The notes under the pieces were generated by a model. The model was not told the DNA's origin and searched no databases. It saw nothing but the letters and a program-made list of their open reading frames with translations. Made by a program: the position numbers and the translations under genes. Positions 15,597 to 24,176 of a stretch of 64,000 bases of DNA are shown here, in pieces (the stretch's first letter is position 1; every line of letters begins with the position of its first letter). The DNA lies in NCBI RefSeq assembly GCF_000614125.1, contig NZ_BAKJ01000028.1, forward strand, positions 1 to 64,000, in the 5' to 3' direction. The DNA is from Bacteroides rodentium JCM 16496. Lineage in GTDB: Bacteria; Bacteroidota; Bacteroidia; Bacteroidales; Bacteroidaceae.

Positions 15597-17690
15597 ATGA
15601 TTTTGCTGTGTCTACTCCTTGCAGGATTTTCTTTACCTGCTCGGGCACAGAACAATCCGTATAAGATTGATGATTCCTTATATATTATTTATCAGAGGGC
15701 AACAAGATGGAATACCCGTCCGCAAGGGCTGCTTATAGCTGATACTCTATATACTGAAGCTACCAGGAAGAAAGATAAGAAAGCCCAATGTCTGGCACTG
15801 ACCATTCCCGTATATTATTATGCTGCCGCCAATAATTATGAAATGTTGGAACAGTCTGCCGAAAGGTTGAGGCTTGAGTCGAGGAAAAATGACTATTTAC
15901 AGTATTATTATTTTGCCTGTACAATTGAGATTAATAGGCTATTGAATAATGGCCGTACGCTGCGTGCGCTACAAAAGGCTGAAGATATGAAGAAGCAAGC
16001 CTTTGAGGATAAACATGATTATGGAATCTTTTCTTGTATTCGTACCTTGGGAAACATTTATCGTGTTCGTGGAAATGAAGCATTGGCTGCGGAATACTAT
16101 CAGGAAGCTTTGGTGTATATGCAGGAGCATCTTCCGGAGCAGGACCCTACAACGCTTTACCAGGATCTCATCAGATATTATCGTGGTAAAAAGGAGGAAG
16201 GATATGATAAGGCATTGGAACTGGCGGAGAAAGGAATAAGAGAGGCAAAAACGTCAGGAAGCCGTATTGGGGTCATGCAGGAGAAGTGTCAAGTCTTATA
16301 CTGGATGCACCGTGATGATGAATTCAGGACTTGCTATGACGAATGTCTGCGTCAGATGAAACAATATGGGATTGGATGGAATGAAACGGCGAGGAGACTC
16401 CGGGTATACAGGTTGGTTGTGGATAAGGACTATGAGCAGGCTCTGAAGGCAGCTGACTCTGTGGGTGGTAGAATGGAGGTGTACCGTTTGCGCAGGGAAA
16501 TATATGTGAAGTCCGGAAACTATGAGAGGGCTTATTTGTATGCCTCTGTATACAATAATTATAAAGACTCGTTGAGCAGGCTGGTGCAGTCTTCAGATTT
16601 GGCCGAATTGACAGCCCAATTGGATAACGAGCGTATGAAACTGGAAGCCAAAGTGCTGGAATACAAAAATACGAAGTTGAGCCTGACCAATACACAGTTG
16701 GCATTGGAACAGAGCCGGTCGCATGCCGAATTGGAGAAAATCAATGCCGAGAACAGTAGGCTGGTGCTGGAGAACCGTAATCTGGAACTGGCCCGCCTCA
16801 ATGTGGAAGCCGAACGGCAGAAAGCCATTCTGAAGGAACAGCAGGTTGTGTCGCAACACCAAATTGTTGTACTAAGCCTGGTAGCCTTGATTCTATTGTT
16901 GTTTACTTGTTTTCTTATATTCTATCTGTACAAACGCCGCAAGTCGATGGCTGCCTTGAAAGAGAAGAACCTGGAACTGACAGTGGCCCGCGACCGTGCC
17001 GAACAGTCGGATAAGATGAAAATGTTCTTTATACAGAACATGAGTCACGAAATCCGGACACCGCTCAATGCCATTGTCGGATTCTCCCAGATGCTGTCTT
17101 TGCCCGAAATGGAGTTTACTGAAGAGGAGAAGAGCGAGTTCAGTCTCCGCATTCAGCAGAACTCCGATTTGCTCACCACGCTGGTAGACGACCTTCTTGA
17201 TCTTGCCAGTTTGGAAAGCGGTAAGTATACCATGCGTTTGGAACCTCACAGTTGTAATGCCGTTTGTCAATCAGCCATTGCTACCGTGGAACATCGTAAA
17301 CCGGAAAATGTGAAGCTATATTTCACTTCGGATGTGGCGGATGATTATCTGATTGTAACGGATGAGAAGCGTCTGGAGCAAGTGCTTATCAATTTCTTGA
17401 CCAATGCAGAGAAATATACCGAGCAGGGTGAGATCCACCTGCATTGTTCTCTCTCGGAGATTGCGGGAAAGATTACCTTTTCTGTTGCCGATACGGGTTC
17501 GGGCGTTCCCGAAGATAAGGCCGACAGCATCTTCGAACGTTTCAATAAGTTGGATGCGTTCAAGCAAGGTACGGGATTGGGATTGAATATCTGCCGCATT
17601 ATCGCTGAAAGGCTGAATGGGGAGGTAAGGCTGGATAGAAACTATACCGGCGGGTCACGTTTCTTGCTGATATTGCCACTGAATGGTTGA
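15597..17690 (+). CDS. TPR-containing membrane sensor histidine kinase
   Basis: A protein of 697 residues. A signal peptide (about 1-18, MILLCLLLAGFSLPARAQ) is followed by a periplasmic region with TPR-like helical repeats (about 20-320), a long coiled coil (about 330-415), one membrane segment (VVLSLVALILLLFTCFLIFYLY) and cytoplasmic HisKA (phospho-His in FIQNMSHEIRTPLN). The HATPase domain has N box FLTNAEKY, G1 DTGSGVP and G2 GTGLGLNI. No receiver domain is present. The cognate regulator is not adjacent. This layout is common in Bacteroides sensors of periplasmic signals; the ligand is unknown. Confidence 0.9.
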   Translation: MILLCLLLAGFSLPARAQNNPYKIDDSLYIIYQRATRWNTRPQGLLIADTLYTEATRKKDKKAQCLALTIPVYYYAAANNYEMLEQSAERLRLESRKNDYLQYYYFACTIEINRLLNNGRTLRALQKAEDMKKQAFEDKHDYGIFSCIRTLGNIYRVRGNEALAAEYYQEALVYMQEHLPEQDPTTLYQDLIRYYRGKKEEGYDKALELAEKGIREAKTSGSRIGVMQEKCQVLYWMHRDDEFRTCYDECLRQMKQYGIGWNETARRLRVYRLVVDKDYEQALKAADSVGGRMEVYRLRREIYVKSGNYERAYLYASVYNNYKDSLSRLVQSSDLAELTAQLDNERMKLEAKVLEYKNTKLSLTNTQLALEQSRSHAELEKINAENSRLVLENRNLELARLNVEAERQKAILKEQQVVSQHQIVVLSLVALILLLFTCFLIFYLYKRRKSMAALKEKNLELTVARDRAEQSDKMKMFFIQNMSHEIRTPLNAIVGFSQMLSLPEMEFTEEEKSEFSLRIQQNSDLLTTLVDDLLDLASLESGKYTMRLEPHSCNAVCQSAIATVEHRKPENVKLYFTSDVADDYLIVTDEKRLEQVLINFLTNAEKYTEQGEIHLHCSLSEIAGKITFSVADTGSGVPEDKADSIFERFNKLDAFKQGTGLGLNICRIIAERLNGEVRLDRNYTGGSRFLLILPLNG

Positions 17691-17769
17691 GAGTTGACAG
17701 CCGGGAATTGCCGGTGAACAAAATCTACTGTACGCCGTTCTTCTCATAACATGATAATCTGATGAAGTT

Positions 17770-18252
17770 ATGAGTAAGTTGAAATTCTCTTTTTTGGTTC
17801 TGATGCTGATGGTATCAGTCTCGGCTTCTGCCGATTGGGCGCCTGCTGATGTACAAGCTGCGCTAAAGAAAATGTATCCTACGGCGGATGATGTTGCTTG
17901 GTCGCATGATGAATCTTATTATGTGGCAGATTTCCTGATGAACGGTTTTGATACGAAAGTCTGGTTTGACGGGCAGGCGCAATGGGTAATGCAACAGACG
18001 GATTGGGAGACAATGGACGAAGTGCCCCCTGCCGTTTACAATGCTTTTGCCGCCAGTGAATATTCCGGAGGGATGGTGCAGAATGTCACTTGGGTACAGT
18101 TCCCCAAATGGCAGTCCATCGTGGCGGTAGAGGTAGGGATGGCAAATCTCCAGACGAAATATCAGATATTGTTTACCCCGACGGGCGAAATCATCCGTGC
18201 CCGTAATGTCACCTACACATACAATCCGCTCGGCGCAGCCACTTTCTTGTAA
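17770..18252 (+). CDS. Exported PepSY-like (DUF2874) protein
   Basis: A 160-residue secreted protein with a signal peptide (1-22, ending SASA-DWAP) and two PepSY-like/BLIP-type repeats. VQAALKKMYPTADDVAWSHDESYYVADF is the typical repeat opening, with WFDGQAQWV as the second strand pair. These Bacteroidales periplasmic proteins often accompany two-component systems. Here it follows a sensor kinase by 79 bases on the same strand and may modulate it. That link is inference from position. Confidence 0.82.
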   Translation: MSKLKFSFLVLMLMVSVSASADWAPADVQAALKKMYPTADDVAWSHDESYYVADFLMNGFDTKVWFDGQAQWVMQQTDWETMDEVPPAVYNAFAASEYSGGMVQNVTWVQFPKWQSIVAVEVGMANLQTKYQILFTPTGEIIRARNVTYTYNPLGAATFL

Positions 18253-18282
18253 CGTCTGTTCGCATACCTGCTGAATTTATCA

Positions 18283-18290
18283 TATCTTTG
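18283..18290 (+). promoter_or_regulatory. -7 promoter element for the MGMT-nfo operon
   Basis: TATCTTTG, 20 bases before the alkyltransferase ATG at 18311. Confidence 0.55.
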
Positions 18291-18310
18291 CCTTCCCAAA
18301 TCAGACTTTT

Positions 18311-18628
18311 ATGGACAAAGACACTTTTCTGCAGGAGGTTTATAATGTAGTGGCCGCAATCCCTCCGGGACGGGTGGTGACGTACGGACAGATAGCCTAT
18401 CTTGTCGGAAGACCCCAATGTTCGCGCATGGTGGGACATGCCATGCACGATGTGCCCGACGGCATGCGTCTGCCCTGCCATCGGGTAGTGAACAGCCAGG
18501 GCAGGCTGGCACCGTTTTGGACGGAACAGCGGGCTTTGCTGGAGGCAGAGGGCGTGACGTTCAGAAAGAATGGGTGTGTGGACATGAAAAAATGCCAGTG
18601 GGAATTCATGAAAGAGCAAATACAATAA
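18311..18628 (+). CDS. MGMT-type methylated-DNA alkyltransferase, DNA-binding domain only
   Basis: A 105-residue protein equal to the C-terminal domain of Ogt/MGMT, which repairs O6-alkylguanine by moving the alkyl group to a cysteine. The PCHRV active-site motif is intact with C56, unlike alkyltransferase-like (ATL) proteins that carry Trp there. The helix-turn-helix with [14 protein letters not shown] and SRMVGHAMH is present. The N-terminal domain of full-length Ogt is missing. It lies 4 bases before endonuclease IV, forming a DNA-repair operon. Confidence 0.9.
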   Translation: MDKDTFLQEVYNVVAAIPPGRVVTYGQIAYLVGRPQCSRMVGHAMHDVPDGMRLPCHRVVNSQGRLAPFWTEQRALLEAEGVTFRKNGCVDMKKCQWEFMKEQIQ

Positions 18629-18632
18629 GATT

Positions 18633-19475
18633 ATGAAATTTATAGGTGCACATGTATCGGCCAGTGGGGGAGTGGAAGCGGCTCCCGTCAATGCCAGTGA
18701 GATAGGGGCAAATGCTTTTGCCTTGTTTACCAAGAACCAGCGTCAGTGGGTGGCAAAGCCTCTGACGGAGGAGAGTATCAGGGTGTTTAAGGAAAATTGC
18801 GGGAAGCTTGGCTTCGATTCCCACTATATTCTGCCTCACGACAGTTATCTGATAAATTTAGGGCATCCCGAAGAAGAAGGGTTACAGAAAAGCCGTGCCG
18901 CTTTTCTGGATGAGATGCAGCGCTGCGAACAATTAGGGCTGAAGTTACTGAATTTTCATCCGGGCAGCCATCTGAATAAGATTTCCGTGGAAGAGTGTCT
19001 GGACAAGGTCGCTGAATCCATTAATCTTATATTGGGCAAGACGCACGATGTGGTGGCTGTCATAGAGAACACTGCCGGGCAGGGTAGCAATGTGGGAAAC
19101 GAGTTCTGGCAGTTGGGACATATCATTGACCGGGTGGATGACAAGTCTCGCGTTGGAGTTTGCCTTGATACCTGCCACACGTATACAGCAGGCTATGATA
19201 TAGTGAATGAGTATGACAAGGTGTTTGAGGAGTTCGACACAGCGGTAGGTTTCGGCTATCTGCGCGGTATACACCTGAATGACTCCAAGAAAGCACTCGG
19301 CTCCAGAGTAGACCGTCACGACAGCATCGGCAAGGGGCTGATAGGTATGGATTTCTTCCGGCGCTTCATACAAGATGTGCGTTTTGACGGTATACCTATT
19401 ATTTTGGAAACGCCCGATGAATCGCTTTGGGCAGAGGAGATAAAACTGTTGAGAAGCTTTGTCTCCTCTGATTGA
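18633..19475 (+). CDS. nfo: Deoxyribonuclease IV (AP endonuclease)
   Basis: A 280-residue class II AP endonuclease that cuts DNA 5' to abasic sites and acts on 3' blocking groups. The TIM barrel carries three zinc-site motifs: LLNFHPGSH (His), [12 protein letters not shown] (Glu) and [16 protein letters not shown] (Asp, His). [19 protein letters not shown] and IILETP follow in the canonical order. Length matches the family. It is probably co-transcribed with the upstream alkyltransferase, four bases away, giving coordinated base-damage repair. Confidence 0.97.
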   Translation: MKFIGAHVSASGGVEAAPVNASEIGANAFALFTKNQRQWVAKPLTEESIRVFKENCGKLGFDSHYILPHDSYLINLGHPEEEGLQKSRAAFLDEMQRCEQLGLKLLNFHPGSHLNKISVEECLDKVAESINLILGKTHDVVAVIENTAGQGSNVGNEFWQLGHIIDRVDDKSRVGVCLDTCHTYTAGYDIVNEYDKVFEEFDTAVGFGYLRGIHLNDSKKALGSRVDRHDSIGKGLIGMDFFRRFIQDVRFDGIPIILETPDESLWAEEIKLLRSFVSSD

Positions 19476-19479
19476 GAGA

Positions 19480-19868
19480 CTATGCCCTGAATACACATTC
19501 TATACGGTTGCCGTCCGGGTCGAGGACGACACTTTCAAAATATCCGTCGCCGGAGGTACGGGGCTTTCCTGCGATGGTATATCCCGCTGTACGTAGCCGT
19601 TCTGTCTGTCGGAGGACAGCTTCTTGGCTGTCGAAGGCAAAGGCAAAGTGGGTCAGTCCCAGTCTGTTTTCCTCAATAGGGGTATTCTGTATGTCCGTAC
19701 GGCTCATCAGTTCCAAATCCGTTCCTTCATCGAAGTGAAGGAAATAAGATTCGAATCCTTTTTGGGGTTGATGTACTTTTCATTGCTGCTCCCGTTGAAG
19801 TAACGGGTGTAGAACTCTTTCATCTCTTCCAGTCGGAAGGTCCAGATGGCGATGTGATGTATCTTCAT
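19480..19868 (-). pseudogene. VOC/glyoxalase-like protein, one apparent frameshift
   Basis: A 129-residue VOC superfamily (glyoxalase/bleomycin-resistance fold) protein. It starts MKIHHIAIWTFRLEEMKEFY at 19868 and, after restoring one G in a GG run near 19756 (AAGGATTC for AAGGGATTC), reads GFESYFLHFDEG and continues to LGLTHFAFAFDS and DPDGNRIECVFRA. Metal-ligand positions (His near residue 5 and Glu in IECVF) are kept. Without correction the frame stops about 48 residues in. Substrate unknown. It converges on nfo and lies just after a GNAT gene on the same strand. Confidence 0.82.
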
Positions 19869-19880
19869 AAGTTTGCTAAA

Positions 19881-20360
19881 TTATAATCTGTGTTCAATCT
19901 GAGTAATCTGTGGTGATTGCGGTACTCCCGGCAATGCCAGGTGCAGAATAGGGAAAGGCTTTCCCGTCGGGTCGGTTTCGTCCCGACCGGCCACTTGGAA
20001 TCCCAGATGTTTGTAAAATCGGCAAGCTTGTCCGTTCTGCTCGTTTACATCCACTTTATGGATGTGTTTTTGGTGGACGGCGTACTCCATGAGCCGTTTT
20101 CCGTATCCCTTACCTTGTTGGTCGGGACGGACAAACAACATCTCGATGAGTTCATCGCTCAGTCCCATAAAGGCGGCAATTTCTTCTTTTTCGTTGCGGA
20201 TGATGTAAAGCTCTACGGCAAGAAAGTATTGCTCTCTTATCAGCGGTTTGTAAAACTGTATATCGTTTTCTGTCAGGAAGTGGTGTGTGCTGCGGACAGA
20301 GGCTTCCCAAACGGTCAACAGTTCGTCATAATCTTGTGGGGTAGGTCGGAGTATCATCAT
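19881..20360 (-). CDS. GNAT family N-acetyltransferase (YjaB-like)
   Basis: A 159-residue acetyltransferase. It opens with ILRPTPQDYDELLTVWEASVRSTH and has the acetyl-CoA binding motif IEMLFVRPDQQGKGYGKRLMEYA, then VDVNEQNGQACRFYKHLGFQVAGRDETD. This block order resembles E. coli YjaB. Acceptor unknown. It ends 12 bases before the VOC gene start on the same strand, so the two may be co-transcribed. A partial copy of the CACCACAGATTAC repeat overlaps its last codons. Confidence 0.9.
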   Translation of the reverse strand: MMILRPTPQDYDELLTVWEASVRSTHHFLTENDIQFYKPLIREQYFLAVELYIIRNEKEEIAAFMGLSDELIEMLFVRPDQQGKGYGKRLMEYAVHQKHIHKVDVNEQNGQACRFYKHLGFQVAGRDETDPTGKPFPILHLALPGVPQSPQITQIEHRL

Positions 20361-20398
20361 TTATTGCATTACTTTGCTGGTTATTAATCAGTAGACAG

Positions 20399-22027
20399 TC
20401 AGAATTCGGCTTCTTTGGTAATCCTTACGGTTTCTCCCGTTATAGGATGGATAAATTCTAAGTATTCGGCATGCAGATAAAGCCGGTCTGCTTTCTCCCC
20501 GTAAAGTTCATCACCGATGATGGGGCAGTGCAAGCCAAGCGGGTGTGCTGCATGTATACGTAGCTGATGGGTTCTTCCCGTGCGCGGATAGAAAGCGATA
20601 CGGGTCCGTTTTCCGTCCAGACGTTCCAGAACTTGATAATCGGTGATGGCGGGCTTCCCGTGTTCGGTATGTACCATTTGCCGTGGGCGGTCAAGTGGAT
20701 TCAGGCAAAGCGGGAGGTCGACCGTACCTTTGTCCTCTGGGACGATGCCCTCGAGCAGTGCTACATAACGTTTCCTGACCAGGCGGTTCTTGAACTGGGC
20801 CTGCAGGTTCTGGTGTGCACGCTTGGTCTTGGCAATGAGCATCAAACCGGAAGTGGCCATGTCGAGACGATGTACCGTCAGGGGACCGTCAGCTTCGGGA
20901 TATTGCCCGCGCATCAGGCTATAGACGGAGACTGCATCTTCCTTGCCGGGAACAGACAGCATTCCTGCCGGTTTGTTGATGACCGAAAGCCATGGGTCCT
21001 CATAAACAATCTCCAGATTTTGGGAGGGTACCTGCATTCTTTTCAGCATGGGGTTTTCCTCTACTTGCAGGCCTTGCAGCATGTGTTGCAGTATAGGTTC
21101 GCACTTTCCTTTGCAAGCCGGATAATAGTGGCCATGATGGCGTATCTCTGTCTTGGGGGAATCACCCCACCAGAACTCGGCCATGGCAATAGGTTTCCAT
21201 CCGTGCAGATAAGCTTGCTGCAGCAGTTTGGGGGCCGCACATTCACCCGCACCGGCAGGAGGTGTCTTGTGCACGGTCTGCCCGAATATCTCACAAAGAT
21301 TCTTGACTTCTCCCCGGTAATTCAGCATCCCGAACTGTTCGAATAGCTTTTGCTGCAATGCTGCAGAGCGGGTTTTACGTTCAGACTTCAATGCTGAAAT
21401 CCGTCTTTCCCAGTCTTCTGTCTGCGTTTGCAGTGTGGTAATCCTTGCTTTCCATGAACGTTCCAGGCGTTTATATTCCGCCTTTTGGAACTGGCTTTCC
21501 CGTATCAGTTCGGCTTCTTCCTGCGCATTGAGTTCTTTTTCTTTTCTGCGCTGTTCTCTGGCTGTTTTGGCTTCTTTCAACTGTGCTTTGGCTGTTGCCA
21601 GTATGTCTTCTGCTGACTGAATGGTCTGGGCAAGCTCTGCTGATAAGGCGGCATATGCTTTGTCATTTTCCAGTTGCCGGATGTTGCGGTTGATGGAAGA
21701 GATGTTCTCTTCTTCTATCTTGAAAAAGCCTTGTGGCTGTAGCAAGTCATATACGGGAGGAACAAAAAAGGGATGTAGGTTCTTTCCAGCCAATATGCCT
21801 GAGAATGCAGCTAAATATCCGGTTTCTCCATGCTCGGTTTGTACAATCAGTACCCCGAACATTTTGCCTTGGCGCAGTTCGTCCTTCCATGCAGTTTGTC
21901 GGGTAAGATAGCTTTGTACTTCTTTGGCTGCCAATATACATAATGGGTGCGGAGTATAGCAGAAAGGATAGGTGAACCTTTCCGGAAGCGGAATGTCGGT
22001 TATGGAAGTAGTAAAACGGTGCAACAT
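20399..22027 (-). CDS. RluA-family pseudouridine synthase with long N-terminal extension
   Basis: A 542-residue protein. The C-terminal third (about 330-542) is a pseudouridine synthase with catalytic Asp in HRLDMATSGLM and with RTGRTHQLRIHAAH. It isomerises uridine in rRNA or tRNA. The first 330 residues hold a hydrophobic-aromatic N-terminal domain (LAAFSGILAGKNLHPFFVPPVYDLL), a charged coiled coil (about 120-210, rich in Glu, Lys and Arg) and a Cys-containing domain with GAGECAAPKLL and WWGDSP. Typical RluA proteins are about 220-330 residues. A TATCTTTG element ends 7 bases before the start codon. Confidence 0.9.
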   Translation of the reverse strand: MLHRFTTSITDIPLPERFTYPFCYTPHPLCILAAKEVQSYLTRQTAWKDELRQGKMFGVLIVQTEHGETGYLAAFSGILAGKNLHPFFVPPVYDLLQPQGFFKIEEENISSINRNIRQLENDKAYAALSAELAQTIQSAEDILATAKAQLKEAKTAREQRRKEKELNAQEEAELIRESQFQKAEYKRLERSWKARITTLQTQTEDWERRISALKSERKTRSAALQQKLFEQFGMLNYRGEVKNLCEIFGQTVHKTPPAGAGECAAPKLLQQAYLHGWKPIAMAEFWWGDSPKTEIRHHGHYYPACKGKCEPILQHMLQGLQVEENPMLKRMQVPSQNLEIVYEDPWLSVINKPAGMLSVPGKEDAVSVYSLMRGQYPEADGPLTVHRLDMATSGLMLIAKTKRAHQNLQAQFKNRLVRKRYVALLEGIVPEDKGTVDLPLCLNPLDRPRQMVHTEHGKPAITDYQVLERLDGKRTRIAFYPRTGRTHQLRIHAAHPLGLHCPIIGDELYGEKADRLYLHAEYLEFIHPITGETVRITKEAEF

Positions 22028-22478
22028 GATGTTGCAAAGATACTATATTTCTCTCATAACAGACCGTTTGTACTGCAAATCTTTATTTCGTTGTATATAG
22101 GTTGTAGCGTTTATGAAGAAAAAAACATCTTTGGGAAAGTTTTACTTATTCTCCGTTTATACAAATATGTATATATGTGTGAATTAACTTTGTTTTTGAT
22201 AAATTGGCAACTCTGCTATCCTTAAAAAATGACTATTAATCTGTCTCGGATATTTTCTTCTTCCATAGACTTCTTTTTGTATACTTTAGATGTTATGCCG
22301 TCGTATGAATACGGATGAAGAGCTTTTGTCTTAGTGATACTTGTAAAATAAATTAAGTTATTGCCTTTTTTGTTTTATTGGGGAATGGTTGTTTTTTAAA
22401 CTTCCTGGATATATAAAAGAAACTTATTTCTCTTTAAAAAGTTGTATATTAGCGCCTTAAAGTTTTTCAAAAGATTAT
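22028..22478. other. AT-rich intergenic region without visible genes
   Basis: These 451 bases between the divergent RluA gene and the split kinase hold no plausible coding sequence. A TATCTTTG element for the RluA gene is at 22035-22042 (minus strand). The rest is strongly AT-rich, presumably with the promoter of the kinase near its right end, but I see no clear element or repeat. Confidence 0.6.
22035..22042 (-). promoter_or_regulatory. -7 promoter element for the RluA-family gene
   Basis: TATCTTTG on the minus strand, separated from the ATG at 22027 by seven bases, so the transcript would have almost no 5' leader. Confidence 0.5.
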
Positions 22479-22742
22479 ATGGGCAAAAACAAAGAGAACT
22501 TAAACATATTCTTGCTTCATTTTTTAGAACGGTTGAATAGCAATGAACCCAATGAAAGGAAAGTTATTGAATCGTTGACCGATTTCTGCAACTACTATGA
22601 CTTTACGAAAGGGTTTATTTATCAGACTGACGGATTCCGTTATTTCTTACTTCAAAAGAACTTTAACCTAAGTTCTAAATTGGTAATCAATAACTTGTGT
22701 AAATTTTACGTTTTGACGGGTTACGATTTGCCAACTTGCTGA
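22479..22742 (+). pseudogene. 5' fragment of a sensor kinase split by a mobile element
   Basis: The first 58 or so residues (MGKNKENLNIFLLHFLERLN through IYQTDGFRYFLL, ending near base 22653) read as the start of a GAF-type sensory domain. The remaining residues are AT-rich junk ending at 22742 and belong to the inserted element. The matching continuation, LLKETIGNEGGTMKPRF followed by PAS and kinase domains, begins at about 34745, on the far side of the 12-kb element. The joined sequence reads smoothly across the two flanks. This fragment is unlikely to be a gene on its own. Confidence 0.68.
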
Positions 22743-22847
22743 TTTCTTCGGTTTGCTTGGATTTGCTTTTTCAAATAACGCTTTTAGTCAATGCAAAATT
22801 AGCAATAAAAATCCGAAAACCATCAAGTTGGCGTATTTTTCTTTGCT

Positions 22848-24176
22848 TCATTTGAAAGTCTTCTCAACCTTTATCCCGTATTCCTCAATCTTGGTATACA
22901 GCATTGACCTGCTGATAGAGAGAAGTTTGGCGGCAAGTATCTTGTTGCCGTTTGCCTGTTTTAAAGCCCGTATGATTCGCTCCTTTTCCTCTTCTGCCGT
23001 CCGCAAGGCGAAACTAACCGTGGAAGAAGATACGGATTCATAACTTAGTTCCAAGTCTGCATCGGTTATCATGTCGCTTTCCGTGTGCAGGACTGCCGCC
23101 TGTATCTTCTGTTTCAATTCACGCACGTTGCCCGACCATGTATGGGTGAGCAGGGCTTTACGGGCGGAAGCGTCAAAACCTCTGACGCTCCGTCCAAGTT
23201 CTTCATTGGCTATCTCACGGAAGAATTCAGCCAACGGCATGATGTCTTCCTGACAATCACGCAACGGAGGTATGGTGATAACATATTCCTGCAACCTGTA
23301 TAACAAGTCCTGCCGGAAACGCTTTTCCCTGACGGCATCATGCAGATTCTCGTTGGTGGCGGCGATTATCCGCACGTTGGCGGTCTTTTCTCCTTTTGCC
23401 CCGACAGGACGGTAGCTTCTTTCCTGTATGGCACGAAGGAGCATCTGTTGCATCTCTATTGTCAGGTTGCCCACCTCGTCAAGAAACAATGTACCTCCCT
23501 CGGCTTCCTGAAAATATCCCGTCCTGTTGCAGTCCGCACCAGTGAACGCTCCTTTGACATGACCGAAAAATGCGGATGGGGCAAGTGCAGGAGCAAGTGA
23601 ACCGCAATCCACCGCCACGAAAGGTTTGTCGGAAAAGCGGCTTTGTGCATAGATGGCTTGGGCAATATGCTCCTTGCCCGTGCCGTTCTCACCCAATATC
23701 AAGACGTTCATACGGGTGGGTGCAACAAGGTGTACCCGTTTCATAATGTTGCGGTACGCTTCTCCCTGCCGTATGAATATCGGGACTTGGCGTTGCCTTT
23801 TCTGTTCACGTTCCTTGATAATGGAATGAAGAAGCGGAATGAGTTTGTCCTCCACCAATTGTTTGGGGAGGTAGTCCAATGAACCGAGTTTCATACTTTC
23901 CACAGCCGTATGCACTGCTGCGTAGTCGGTCATGATGATGAACGCCTGCCGTTTGTCATTGACACGCATCCATTTCAACAGTTCGATGCTTTCCCCGTCA
24001 GGCAGACGCAGGTCGGCAAGGACTATATCGTCATTGTCTGCATTCATTAAAGTTTTCCTTGCGGATGACAGGTGGTATGCCTGTTCTGTCTTGAAGCCGT
24101 TATTAGCCAATAGTCTGCATACAAAAGTATTATATACGGGGTTGTCTTCCACCACGATTATCTTCATTTTATCCAT
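22848..24176 (-). CDS. rteB: RteB-like sigma-54-type response regulator
   Basis: A 442-residue NtrC-type activator. The receiver domain (1-120) has the phospho-acceptor Asp in IVLADLRLPDGE. The AAA+ domain (about 140-375) has Walker A GENGTGKE, the sigma-54 contact loop GAFTGA and Walker B-like GGTLFLDEVG. A Fis-type helix-turn-helix ends it (ILAAKLLSISRSMLYTKIEEYG). It resembles RteB of CTnDOT, which with RteA controls transfer and excision of Bacteroides conjugative elements. The start overlaps the end of rteA by 8 bases. No rteC-like target or tetQ is in this element. Confidence 0.88.
   Translation of the reverse strand: MDKMKIIVVEDNPVYNTFVCRLLANNGFKTEQAYHLSSARKTLMNADNDDIVLADLRLPDGESIELLKWMRVNDKRQAFIIMTDYAAVHTAVESMKLGSLDYLPKQLVEDKLIPLLHSIIKEREQKRQRQVPIFIRQGEAYRNIMKRVHLVAPTRMNVLILGENGTGKEHIAQAIYAQSRFSDKPFVAVDCGSLAPALAPSAFFGHVKGAFTGADCNRTGYFQEAEGGTLFLDEVGNLTIEMQQMLLRAIQERSYRPVGAKGEKTANVRIIAATNENLHDAVREKRFRQDLLYRLQEYVITIPPLRDCQEDIMPLAEFFREIANEELGRSVRGFDASARKALLTHTWSGNVRELKQKIQAAVLHTESDMITDADLELSYESVSSSTVSFALRTAEEEKERIIRALKQANGNKILAAKLLSISRSMLYTKIEEYGIKVEKTFK

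Noticed and set aside
22479-22742. A separate small gene of 87 codons
   Set aside because: Its first 58 residues look like the beginning of the kinase resumed at 34745, and the end is probably element DNA.
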